Shown piece after piece: positions 1 to 7,290 of a stretch of DNA of 21,277 nucleotides (position 1 is its first letter; the number at the start of each line of letters is the position of its first letter). The notes under the pieces are model-generated. The model was not told the DNA's origin. It did no database searches and saw only the letters and a program-made list of their open reading frames with translations. The stretch is from CAKAHY01 sp041848045 (GTDB lineage Bacteria > Bacillota > Clostridia > Lachnospirales > Lachnospiraceae), in contig JBGZHY010000041.1 of assembly GCA_041848045.1 (NCBI GenBank), positions 1 to 21,277 of the forward strand, read 5' to 3'. The position numbers and the translations under genes were made by a program.

Positions 1-1521
1 TTAAATGTAGGGAGTTCTTCTGCCGGATATGAAATCATTCAAAGGTATGGGGCTGCGGCAAAACAACATTATGTAGCGTATTCAGGTGTGGATAATGAGG
101 CGGGAAAACTTTGTAGTAAAGGTCTAAAACAAATATCCCAGGGAAAGGTTAACCCGGATCATAAATTTCAGAATGTGCGACAGCAAGCCGGATTTTCTGC
201 TGAAGTAAAAGATGTTGCACGATTAAATGCGGACTCCATTATACAAGGGAAGCAGCATAGAAAAGTGAGAACGGATGATATAGGGAGAGTAAACGACCCT
301 TTGTATGACACGGTAAAAGTAGATGCGAAAGGGAATATTGTGGATGGCTCGGGAGCACAGATGAAATTTCTCGGGGCATCTGAAAAAGACCCTAGTGGCT
401 CTGGAGATGTGGCTAGAGCTTTGGAAAAGTTACAGTCTAAAAAATTTGAAAAATATTTAGACAAAAATGTAAAAATTGATGTTCCTTCTGATCAATATGA
501 AAAGATGATGCAGGAGGCAGATGCAAAAATTGACAATCTGACATCTCAACTAAAGAATCAAAAAAAAGCAGGAAATGACGAGCTGGTTAAAAAATTACAG
601 GATAAGATTTCTAAATTAAAAAAAATAAAAAAAAATTTGAGGAAAAGTTCTGTTTCCAGTAAAGAAGCGGTATTTGCACGTCTACATCCTGAATTGTCAA
701 CAGCACTTGATGTGGCAAAGATCTCACATCAGGCAGGAATACAAGCTGCTCAAACTTCTGCGCTGATAAGTGGGAGTATATCTGTGGTGAAAAATGTTGT
801 GGCGTGGTGCAAAGGGGAAATAGAATCGGAGGAGGCGTTGCTTAATGTGGCACAGGATACGACAAAAACTGCAGCAAGCGGATATGCAAGCGGATTTGCG
901 GGAGCGACCTTGAAGGGTTGTATGCAAAATGCAAAATCTGCCAATATACGGGGGTTATCTAAGACGAATGTAGCAGGAGCAATAGTATCTTTTACTATCA
1001 GCGCAGGGCAGACTTTAAATCGTTATTTTAAGGGAGAAATTGACGGCGTGGAATGTTTGGAGTCCCTTGGAGAACAAGGAAGCGGGTCAGTAGCTGCAGC
1101 AATGTTTACGGTTGTAGGGCAGATGGCTATTCCGATTCCGATAATCGGGGGAATGATAGGAGGAATGTTGGGGTATGCTTTGTCTTCCGCCACTTATGGA
1201 ATATTGACACAATCTTTAAAAGAGGCAAAGCTTGCGCATGAACAGAGAGTGGAGATTGAGCGGGTTTGTGAAGAACATATTCGTATGATACGTGCATATA
1301 GGCTGGAGGTGGAGAGTCTTGTTAATGAATACTTAGTAAATTCCATGAATGTTTTTAGGGAATCTTTTTCTGGAATAAAGAATGCGCTGGAACTTGGGGA
1401 TGTGGACTGGTTTATTGAAAGCACAAATGCAATTACGGAAAACTTTGGTGGAAAGGCAGAGTTTTCCTGCATGGAAGAGTTTAATGCCAAGATGCTTGCC
1501 AAAAGTACATTTAAATTATAA
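1..1521 (+). CDS. Uncharacterised coiled-coil / glycine-zipper protein, 5'-truncated by the window edge
   Basis: The frame is open from base 1 with no stop. The first in-frame start-like codon, GTG at 88, lacks a convincing ribosome binding site, so the true start lies upstream and at least 506 residues are present. The protein has three visible parts: an N-terminal polar region containing the motif RTDDIGRVNDPLYD (about 280-320), a Lys-rich coiled coil (about 480-650), and a C-terminal half with Ala/Gly-rich segments. One of these is a hydrophobic stretch with the zipper GGMIGGMLG at 1147-1173, followed by a charged helical tail. The zipper and hydrophobic runs suggest membrane association or insertion. 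No enzyme motif is recognised. I have a general impression that similar hypothetical proteins occur in other Firmicutes and in enterobacteria, but no function is known to me. It is followed 12 bases later by a TerB-like gene and then a second zipper protein, so all three are probably one operon. The region is A+T-richer than the rest of the window, compatible with horizontal acquisition. Confidence 0.85.
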   Translation, partial: LNVGSSSAGYEIIQRYGAAAKQHYVAYSGVDNEAGKLCSKGLKQISQGKVNPDHKFQNVRQQAGFSAEVKDVARLNADSIIQGKQHRKVRTDDIGRVNDPLYDTVKVDAKGNIVDGSGAQMKFLGASEKDPSGSGDVARALEKLQSKKFEKYLDKNVKIDVPSDQYEKMMQEADAKIDNLTSQLKNQKKAGNDELVKKLQDKISKLKKIKKNLRKSSVSSKEAVFARLHPELSTALDVAKISHQAGIQAAQTSALISGSISVVKNVVAWCKGEIESEEALLNVAQDTTKTAASGYASGFAGATLKGCMQNAKSANIRGLSKTNVAGAIVSFTISAGQTLNRYFKGEIDGVECLESLGEQGSGSVAAAMFTVVGQMAIPIPIIGGMIGGMLGYALSSATYGILTQSLKEAKLAHEQRVEIERVCEEHIRMIRAYRLEVESLVNEYLVNSMNVFRESFSGIKNALELGDVDWFIESTNAITENFGGKAEFSCMEEFNAKMLAKSTFKL

Positions 1522-1533
1522 AGGAGGAAAACG

Positions 1534-2124
1534 ATGTATACAGGAAAATATGCAGAAGCAAAATTATACTATCTGTATATGCTGTCTGATGGAGCAATAT
1601 CTTATGGGGAGAAGAAGCTTTTTGACTCTATTTGTAAAGAATTGAAGATTACTGACGAGGATAAAGAGGAGTTGGTAAAAGAATGCCAAGAATTGATTGA
1701 AGGGCAAGCTAAAGCAGTTTTGGATATTATAAAAGAAAAGCTTTGTGAAGAGAAAAACCCTAGGGAAGGAGATCGAGATAAGCTCTTATTAAATCGGTTT
1801 GTGTTTGGTGCTAATAAAAAACTGCATCCTTCGCCACATATCATTTGGAATTTGGTTAATTTAGGCTATGCCGATGCCACTTACTCGGAAGAGGAAAAAG
1901 AGATAATAGAATATTTGTTAAATTGCTGGGATATTAAACCTGAGCTTTACCAGGAATTTAAAGATACGGCGGATACCTTGCTGAGTATGGAAACATATAA
2001 GGAATGGGTATTAACTAAATTTGGCAAAGGGCAGGAGAGGGAAAAACGAGAGGAAGAAGTAGACTTTGAAATGCAGCATTTGCTGAATGATGTGAAATTA
2101 ACCATTAGAGAATATACGTTATAA
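1534..2124 (+). CDS. TerB-like protein with two TerB-type halves, function unknown
   Basis: This 196-residue soluble, helical, acidic protein starts at an ATG behind a strong AAAGGAGG site (about 1520-1527). The first half carries a TerB-like signature, SDGAISYGEKKLF, with Asp19 and Glu26. The second half carries a matching one, YADATYSEEEKEII, with Asp114 and Glu121. Asp and Glu are seven residues apart in both, suggesting an internal duplication of the TerB helical fold. TerB-family domains are known from tellurite-resistance loci and from many membrane-linked stress modules, where the acidic residues are thought to bind metal. No terC, terD or terE is nearby, so a tellurite role is not supported. 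The gene sits 12 bases after one glycine-zipper gene and 13 bases before another, so its product probably works with them at the membrane. The TerB assignment rests on motif resemblance only. Confidence 0.8.
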   Translation: MYTGKYAEAKLYYLYMLSDGAISYGEKKLFDSICKELKITDEDKEELVKECQELIEGQAKAVLDIIKEKLCEEKNPREGDRDKLLLNRFVFGANKKLHPSPHIIWNLVNLGYADATYSEEEKEIIEYLLNCWDIKPELYQEFKDTADTLLSMETYKEWVLTKFGKGQEREKREEEVDFEMQHLLNDVKLTIREYTL

Positions 2125-2137
2125 GGGGGATTAGATT

Positions 2138-3136
2138 ATGCCGATACCATTGGTATTTATAGGAATTGCCGCAGTCACCGGAGCAATTGGAGCCGGAAAG
2201 ACAGTTAAGGCAGGAATAGATCAGAAAGATGCCAACGAAACGAACGAGCGGGCAAACAGAATTGTGGAGAAAGCAAGTGACAAAATAAACGAATGCCGTA
2301 AGAATTGCGGGGCGGCAATTGAAAATTTGGGCAGGAGGAAAATTCGTATTCTTGATCAGAGCATAAAGCCTTTTGTTGCAGAATTTGAGAAGCTAAATAA
2401 TGTGGATTTTACGGATTCCTCAGGCTTAAATGAGTTGCAGAAGCTTGTATTGGATAAAGTTGGTTTCAATGAACTGAAATCTTTGCAATCCGTGGCAACA
2501 TCGCTGGCAAGCGGTATGGCTTCTGGAGCAATGGCGGGTGCAGTCACGGCATTCGGTGCATACAGTGCGGCGGGTGCATTGGCAACGGCATCAACTGGTA
2601 CAGCAATCGCATCATTAAGTGGCGCAGCGGCAACTAATGCGACTCTTGCATTTTTTGGTGGCGGTTCTTTGGCAGCAGGAGGCTTGGGGATGGCAGGGGG
2701 TGCCGCTGTGCTTGGAGGTTTGGTAGCGGGTCCGGCTTTGGCTATACTGGGGTGTGTTGCAGGGGCAAAAGCCTCTGCTAATCGTGATGAAGCTTATTCT
2801 AATTTAGCAAAAGCGAAAACATTCAGAGAAGAGATGGATGTAGCATCGGTATTGTGCATTGGGATAAGGAAAAGAGCAGCAATGTTCAGCAGATTTTTGT
2901 TGTCACTGAACTCTGTATTTGAGCCTCTTATTTATGAGATGGCGCTAATCATTGCGAATAAGGGGACGGATTTTCGGAATTTTTCAGATGAGGAAAAGAG
3001 AGTAATAGCGAAGGCAATGTCAATGGCAGGCGCAATCAAATCTATTTTAGATACACCTCTTCTTGATGAGAAAGGTAATTTATCTCTGGAGTCCGGCGTG
3101 ATAATAGAAAAAATAAAAAAGAGCTGGAGTAAGTAG
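2138..3136 (+). CDS. Glycine/alanine-zipper membrane-type protein, function unknown
   Basis: This 332-residue protein starts at an ATG behind AAGGGGG (about 2123-2129). It begins with a hydrophobic segment (residues about 3-20) containing GAIGAGKT at 15-22. That string fits the P-loop pattern GxxxxGK[ST], but it lies in a hydrophobic N-terminus and is probably fortuitous. Residues about 28-60 look like a charged coiled coil. Residues about 123-213 are a very long Gly/Ala/Ser/Thr run with repeated small-xxx-small spacing (for example ASGMASGAMAGAV and FFGGGSLAAGGLGMAGG), typical of glycine-zipper segments that pack in membranes or insert as hairpins. A charged helical C-terminal domain (about 220-332) follows. 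It is the last gene of the three-gene module and ends about 70 bases before a terminator hairpin. I recognise the run as resembling conserved hypothetical proteins but cannot assign a function. A membrane-inserting effector or scaffold is possible but unproven. Confidence 0.85.
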   Translation: MPIPLVFIGIAAVTGAIGAGKTVKAGIDQKDANETNERANRIVEKASDKINECRKNCGAAIENLGRRKIRILDQSIKPFVAEFEKLNNVDFTDSSGLNELQKLVLDKVGFNELKSLQSVATSLASGMASGAMAGAVTAFGAYSAAGALATASTGTAIASLSGAAATNATLAFFGGGSLAAGGLGMAGGAAVLGGLVAGPALAILGCVAGAKASANRDEAYSNLAKAKTFREEMDVASVLCIGIRKRAAMFSRFLLSLNSVFEPLIYEMALIIANKGTDFRNFSDEEKRVIAKAMSMAGAIKSILDTPLLDEKGNLSLESGVIIEKIKKSWSK

Positions 3137-3203
3137 AATGCCTGAATATTTAGAAATAGTAGAATATTGGCAAGATTGATTTTTGAAGAATATAAAAACC
3201 CGA

Positions 3204-3250
3204 TATCGCCGACCGCAGCAATGCAGTCGGCGATAAATTTTCTCCTTTTT
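3204..3250. terminator. Bidirectional intrinsic terminator between convergent genes
   Basis: The arms TATCGCCGAC (3204-3213) and GTCGGCGATA (3226-3235) are perfect complements. Past one C/A mismatch, GCA and TGC add three inner pairs closing a GCAA (GNRA-type) tetraloop at 3218-3221. On the plus strand a T-rich tail (to about 3250) follows. On the minus strand the hairpin is followed by a run of five T (complement of 3194-3198). It lies between the stop codons of the zipper gene (plus) and the MATE gene (minus), so it can end both transcripts. Confidence 0.85.
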
Positions 3251-4613
3251 ACGTTTTTCCCCGCACCCATTTCCAAAAAGGACTGAAAAAATGCATATAC
3301 ACCAAAAACAGGATGCTGGTACAGGCCCAGGATAAAGGATAGGCATAGATAATGGTTTCAATCCGCATATCCCGCGGAAACATCAGAAAAATCCACGTAA
3401 TGCGCACGCTCCAAATGCCGAAAGCCAGCATAAACATAGGGATCCATACATCGCCTGTGGAGCGCAGGATACTGGAATACACATCCAAAATAATATACAA
3501 GGGATAGCTGAGAGCCATAATCCCGATAACCCGCAGGCCGACGGCAATCACGCTTTCATCGCGATTAAACAGAGAAAGTAGAGGGCGGCCGAAGGTAAAA
3601 AAGCTGAGGCCGGCGATTCCCGTAATCAAAATTCCCATCAAAAGAGCGATGTAGAAGGTTTTTTGCACACGCAGTTTGTTGTTGGCGCCGTAGTTTTGCC
3701 CTGCCACCGTGGTAATGGAAATGCTGAGGGCTTGCATACTCATCCAGTACAGCGGATCCATTTTGGAAAAAGCGGAGTAGGCGGCGATGGAATCCACGCC
3801 CAACTGATTGACGGAGGACTGGATAACAATATTGGCGCTGGTGTACATAATGGACTGCAGCCCTGCGGCAATCCCCAGACTGAACATTTTTTTAAGTTGG
3901 TAAGGATAAATCCGGATTTGCCGGATATGCAGCTTGTAAATATCTTCGCTGGAGGAAAGCTTGTGCAGAACCAAAAGGGCGCTGAGAGCCTGGCTGGCGA
4001 TAGTGGCCAGAGCGGCGCCCATAACCCCCATCTTAAAGTACAGCACAAAAAGCAAGTCCAGTACAATATTGACAAAGCAGCTGATGATCAAAAACACCAG
4101 AGGAGTTTTGGAATCGCCGATGGAGCGGAGGATGGAAGCCCCCATATTGTAGACCAGATTAAAGCACATTCCCAGAAAAATAATACGTAAATAGGTGCTT
4201 GCCATGGGGAAAATATCCTCCGGTACCTTCAGATAGCGGAGAAATATATTCGTACCGAAATAGCCAAGCACACTGATGAACAAACCGGAAAGGAAGGAAA
4301 AAGCGACGGCAGTATGCACGCATTCTCTGATGTCCCGGTTGTGCTTGGCACCGAAATGCTGGCTGATGATGATGGAAAAGCCGGAAGCTATGCCGACGAA
4401 AAAGCCCACAAAAAGATTGATGATCGTGCCGGTACTGCCACCGACGGCGGCAAGGGCTTCCTTTCCGACGAAATTGCCCACAATAACGGCATCTGCCGTA
4501 TTATACAGCTGCTGAAATACGGAGCCGAACAGAATGGGAAAGAAAAAGAGCAGGATTTGTTTGCCGATGGAGCCTTGTGTCGTATCCACACTGGTTTTGC
4601 CTTTTATACTCAT
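3249..4613 (-). CDS. MATE-family multidrug/metabolite efflux transporter
   Basis: This 454-residue integral membrane protein has the usual length and the twelve-helix pattern of MATE (NorM/DinF-like) antiporters, which export cationic drugs or metabolites using a Na+ or H+ gradient. The first helix region carries the typical clostridial signature, with FQQLYNTADAVIVG near residues 38-51. The two six-helix halves are separated by a loop around residue 230, and the C-terminus is basic (KWVRGKT). The start is the ATG at 4611-4613 (minus strand), preceded by AAGAGG seven bases upstream. The gene is transcribed away from the cobalamin operon and converges on the zipper module, sharing the terminator. 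Its substrate cannot be read from sequence, and a link to corrinoid export would be speculation. The intergenic promoter for this strand is not clear. Confidence 0.93.
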   Translation of the reverse strand: MSIKGKTSVDTTQGSIGKQILLFFFPILFGSVFQQLYNTADAVIVGNFVGKEALAAVGGSTGTIINLFVGFFVGIASGFSIIISQHFGAKHNRDIRECVHTAVAFSFLSGLFISVLGYFGTNIFLRYLKVPEDIFPMASTYLRIIFLGMCFNLVYNMGASILRSIGDSKTPLVFLIISCFVNIVLDLLFVLYFKMGVMGAALATIASQALSALLVLHKLSSSEDIYKLHIRQIRIYPYQLKKMFSLGIAAGLQSIMYTSANIVIQSSVNQLGVDSIAAYSAFSKMDPLYWMSMQALSISITTVAGQNYGANNKLRVQKTFYIALLMGILITGIAGLSFFTFGRPLLSLFNRDESVIAVGLRVIGIMALSYPLYIILDVYSSILRSTGDVWIPMFMLAFGIWSVRITWIFLMFPRDMRIETIIYAYPLSWACTSILFLVYMHFFSPFWKWVRGKT

Positions 4614-4637
4614 AATAAACCTCTTACTCGTTTTATG

Positions 4638-4666
4638 CTGACAAGATATATGATGTGTTTTATAAT
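4638..4666 (+). promoter_or_regulatory. Sigma-A-type promoter of the cobalamin operon
   Basis: CTGACA at 4638-4643 matches the -35 consensus TTGACA at five of six positions. It is followed by exactly 17 bases and a perfect TATAAT at 4661-4666. Transcription would begin near 4673, giving a leader of about 70 bases before cobO. That leader is too short for a cobalamin riboswitch, and no B12-box-like string is visible in it. Confidence 0.8.
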
Positions 4667-4743
4667 AGCACTTATAGATTAAATTATCCAGCCATTTGCA
4701 GGAAATTTATAGGCAATATCGGAACTTGGAACAGGAGGCTGAA

Positions 4744-5268
4744 ATGGAAGCTTTGACCCATGCATATACGGGAGATGGAAAAGGAAAAACGACGGCGGCG
4801 CTCGGTTTGGCGTTGCGGGCGGCGGGAGCAGGATTTTCGGTTTTGTATACACAATTTTTAAAGGACGGAACTTCCTCCGAATTGAAGCTTTTACAGAAAA
4901 TCGAAGGAATAGAGTGTTTTCCGGCCTGTCGCTCCTTCGGCTTTATCAAGTTTATGTCCCCGGAAGAACTGGCGCAGGCAAAAGCCTATTACGGGACATA
5001 TCTGGAGGATATTATGGAGAAAATACGGAGCGGGTCTTATCAGATGCTGATCATGGATGAGTTTATGGCGGCATACAATTACGATATGATACCCAAGGAT
5101 AAAGCTCTCGCCTTTTTGCGGGAGCAGGCGGGAAGGGTGGAAATTGTCTTAAGCGGCAGGGATGTTCCGGAAGAAATTGCGCTTTTGTGCGATTACATCA
5201 GCGACATCAAAGCCCGTAAACATCCCTATACCGAAGGGATTCCCGCACGACTCGGCATAGAGATGTAA
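4744..5268 (+). CDS. cobO: Corrinoid adenosyltransferase (cob(I)yrinic acid a,c-diamide adenosyltransferase)
   Basis: This enzyme transfers the 5'-deoxyadenosyl group of ATP to reduced cobalt in corrinoids. The 174-residue protein shows the P-loop of the BtuR/CobA/CobO family, YTGDGKGKTTAALG, near the N-terminus, a Walker-B-like LIMDEF in the middle, and the characteristic C-terminal pattern SGRDVP...SDIKARKHPYTEG...LGIE, close to Salmonella CobA. I chose the ATG at 4744 because AGGAGG (4733-4738) lies five bases upstream. The frame is open to a TTG at 4696, but that codon lacks a ribosome binding site and would add 16 unconserved residues. It is the first gene of the cobalamin operon, 11 bases before cbiD. 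The length is slightly short for the family but normal for clostridial members. Confidence 0.93.
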   Translation: MEALTHAYTGDGKGKTTAALGLALRAAGAGFSVLYTQFLKDGTSSELKLLQKIEGIECFPACRSFGFIKFMSPEELAQAKAYYGTYLEDIMEKIRSGSYQMLIMDEFMAAYNYDMIPKDKALAFLREQAGRVEIVLSGRDVPEEIALLCDYISDIKARKHPYTEGIPARLGIEM

Positions 5269-5279
5269 GGAGCTGCGGC

Positions 5280-6602
5280 ATGTATAAAAGCTTGGAAGAG
5301 TTTAATGCAGGGCTTGACTGGGGAATGCATGCGGGTTATACCACCGGCAGTTGTGCCTGTGCGGCGGCGAAGGCGGCTTTATATGCGGCCCTAGGCAGAG
5401 AAATAGATTTGGTGCGGGTGTTTACGCCGGCAGGCGTATTCCTGGATTTGGAGGTCAGAGAGCGGGAAATATCCGAAGAAATATGGGAGGGGCATACTTT
5501 GCAGGCACTGCGCCTGGGGATACAAAAGTATGCCGGCGACGATCCGGACGTTACGGACGGAATAGATATTTATGCAAAGCTGCTTTTGCTGGAAAAGGAT
5601 TTGCTTTTGCGCTGTAAGGACAGAGATTCCCGCCTGTTGGAGGCGGCTCTGGACAGAAACTTGCGGGCAGAGGAAGAAAATGCGGTTTGGATTTGCGGCG
5701 GCGAAGGCGTAGGCAAGGTAGAGAAAAAGGGACTGGACAGAAAAATCGGGGAGGCGGCAATCAATTCCGTACCCCGGCAAATGATACGCACGCATCTGCG
5801 GGAGGTTTTGCAGGAAGCGGGAAGTTCACTGGACGTGCTAGTGGAAATATCAGTGCCTCTTGGCAGAGAATTGGCAAAAAAAACCTTTAATCCTAAGCTG
5901 GGGATTATGGGGGGGATTTCCATTCTGGGGACAAGCGGTCTGGTGCTGCCCATGAGCAGGCAGGCGCTGATCGATACCCTGCGCTTGGATATGCAGGCAA
6001 AGGCGGCACAAAATCCGTATATCGTGGCAGCCCCCGGAAATTACGGCATGGACTATGCCGCCGGCATCTTAGGATTTGAAAAAAAGAATGTGGCGGAATT
6101 TAGTAATTTTATCGGAGAGGCAATCGATGCGGCATTGGCGGCGGGCTGTCGGGGCCTTTTGCTGATTGGGCATATCGGCAAGCTTGTCAAGCTGGCGGGC
6201 GGAATTATGAATACCCACAGCAATGATGCGGATGCAAGATGTGAGCTGATTGCCGCCCATTTGCTGAAGGTAGAGGATACGGCTCTGTCTGCGGAGGAAA
6301 TCCTCTTTCTGGCAAGACAGATACTGCAGGCCAACACAACGGATGCCTGTCTTGCTCTGCTGAAAGAAAAGGGCGTTTTACAGCCGGTTATGCAAAGCCT
6401 CTGTGAGGCCATGTACCGCTATGCTTTGCAAAGGCGGGATAAGGCGTTGCAGATCTGCGATAAACTGCGAAAAAAGCATGGAGAGGAGTCTGCACCTGCG
6501 CCGTTTCCGATGAAAATAGGCGTTCTCAGCTTCAATCTGGAGGAGGGAGAATTGGGACGGGCAGGCGAAGTGGAGGAAATTATCAGAAAAGGAAAAGGTT
6601 GA
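5280..6602 (+). CDS. cbiD: Cobalt-precorrin-5B C1-methyltransferase CbiD
   Basis: CbiD methylates C1 of the corrin ring in the anaerobic cobalamin pathway, using S-adenosylmethionine. The N-terminus carries the family signature GYTTGSCACAAAKAAL (residues 19-34). Later signatures are GEAAINSVPRQMI and GHIGKLVKLAGGIMNTHSN (from residue 297). At 440 residues it is longer than the usual 360-380. The excess appears as about 25 extra residues between the DPDVTDG and GGEGVG motifs, and a longer charged C-terminus that still ends in an EGELGRAGEV-like tail. Start: ATG with AAGGAG about ten bases upstream. It follows cobO by 11 bases and precedes cbiL by 4 bases. Confidence 0.96.
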   Translation: MYKSLEEFNAGLDWGMHAGYTTGSCACAAAKAALYAALGREIDLVRVFTPAGVFLDLEVREREISEEIWEGHTLQALRLGIQKYAGDDPDVTDGIDIYAKLLLLEKDLLLRCKDRDSRLLEAALDRNLRAEEENAVWICGGEGVGKVEKKGLDRKIGEAAINSVPRQMIRTHLREVLQEAGSSLDVLVEISVPLGRELAKKTFNPKLGIMGGISILGTSGLVLPMSRQALIDTLRLDMQAKAAQNPYIVAAPGNYGMDYAAGILGFEKKNVAEFSNFIGEAIDAALAAGCRGLLLIGHIGKLVKLAGGIMNTHSNDADARCELIAAHLLKVEDTALSAEEILFLARQILQANTTDACLALLKEKGVLQPVMQSLCEAMYRYALQRRDKALQICDKLRKKHGEESAPAPFPMKIGVLSFNLEEGELGRAGEVEEIIRKGKG

Positions 6603-6606
6603 TCAA

Positions 6607-7284
6607 ATGGCGAAATTATATGGTATCAGTGTGGGGCCGGGGGATCCGGAGCTGCTTACCTTGAAAGCTCTGCGCTGTATGCAAAAGATGGACGTGATTG
6701 CGGCAGCCGGTAAAAAAGTGGAAGACAGTGTGGCGTACCGCATTGCCGCAGGAGCCTGTGCGGATATTGTCGAAAAAGAAAAATGCGCTGTGTATATGCC
6801 CATGACCAAAGAGGAGGAGCTTTTGCAAAAAGCCCATAAAGAGGGGGCGGATAAGCTGGAGAAGCTTTTGCAGGCGGGGAAGAATGTAGGATTTTTGGTT
6901 TTGGGGGATGCGGCTTTGTATTCGACCTATTATTACCTGCATGCCCTGTTGCGGGAAAGGGGTTATGAAACGGAGATGATAGCGGGGGTCAATTCCTTTT
7001 GTGCAGCGGCGGCACGTCTGGGTATTGATTTGGCTTCCGGCGAGGAGAGCCTGCATATTATTCCGGCAAGCTACGGCGTGGAAGAGGCGCTGCATTTTTC
7101 GGGAACCAAGGTTTTGATGAAGTCCGGCAAGACCATAGGCGAAGCCAAAGCGGCTTTGCTGGCGGCGGGCAAATCTGTGCTGATGGTGGAAAACTGCGGC
7201 ATGGAGAATGAAAAAATATATCGAAGGGCAGAGGATATTCCGGAAAATGCCGGATATTTTTCTCTGCTGATTGTGAAGGATTAG
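6607..7284 (+). CDS. cbiL: Precorrin-2 / cobalt-factor II C20-methyltransferase
   Basis: CbiL (CobI in the aerobic pathway) adds a methyl group from S-adenosylmethionine to C20 of the tetrapyrrole, the first ring methylation after precorrin-2 formation. The 225-residue protein opens with the tetrapyrrole-methylase signature LYGISVGPGDPELLTLKALR. The second SAM-loop motif is LGDAALYSTYYYLH, followed by AGVNSFCAAAARLG. This set is typical of C20 rather than the other methylases of the superfamily, although the usual GDP in the middle motif is GDA here. It starts at an ATG four bases after the cbiD stop, with AGGAAAAGG in the end of cbiD as the probable ribosome binding site. Length is close to the family norm. 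The anaerobic assignment follows from the neighbouring cbiD. Confidence 0.93.
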   Translation: MAKLYGISVGPGDPELLTLKALRCMQKMDVIAAAGKKVEDSVAYRIAAGACADIVEKEKCAVYMPMTKEEELLQKAHKEGADKLEKLLQAGKNVGFLVLGDAALYSTYYYLHALLRERGYETEMIAGVNSFCAAAARLGIDLASGEESLHIIPASYGVEEALHFSGTKVLMKSGKTIGEAKAALLAAGKSVLMVENCGMENEKIYRRAEDIPENAGYFSLLIVKD

Positions 7285-7290
7285 GTGAAC

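Noticed and set aside
88..1521. Reading the first gene as complete from the GTG at 88
   Set aside because: The frame is open to base 1, the GTG has no convincing ribosome binding site, and the sequence before it reads as normal protein, so the gene is cut by the window edge.
1534..2124. Tellurite resistance locus
   Set aside because: Only a TerB-like gene is present, with no terC, terD or terZ relatives nearby, so the name would mislead.
2180..2203. GAIGAGKT as a nucleotide-binding P-loop in the third module protein
   Set aside because: It lies in a hydrophobic, small-residue N-terminus with no Walker B or other NTPase motif, so the pattern match is probably chance.
3663..4190. Long plus-strand open frame within the MATE gene
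   Set aside because: It lies antisense to a clear membrane transporter and has no recognisable domain or ribosome binding site; it is a shadow frame.
4661..4676. TATAA-N6-TTATA short inverted repeat at the cobalamin promoter
   Set aside because: Five-base A/T arms overlapping a TATAAT box are expected by chance; there is no further support for an operator.
4696..4743. TTG start at 4696 for cobO
   Set aside because: No ribosome binding site precedes it, while the ATG at 4744 has AGGAGG at ideal distance and gives a family-like N-terminus.
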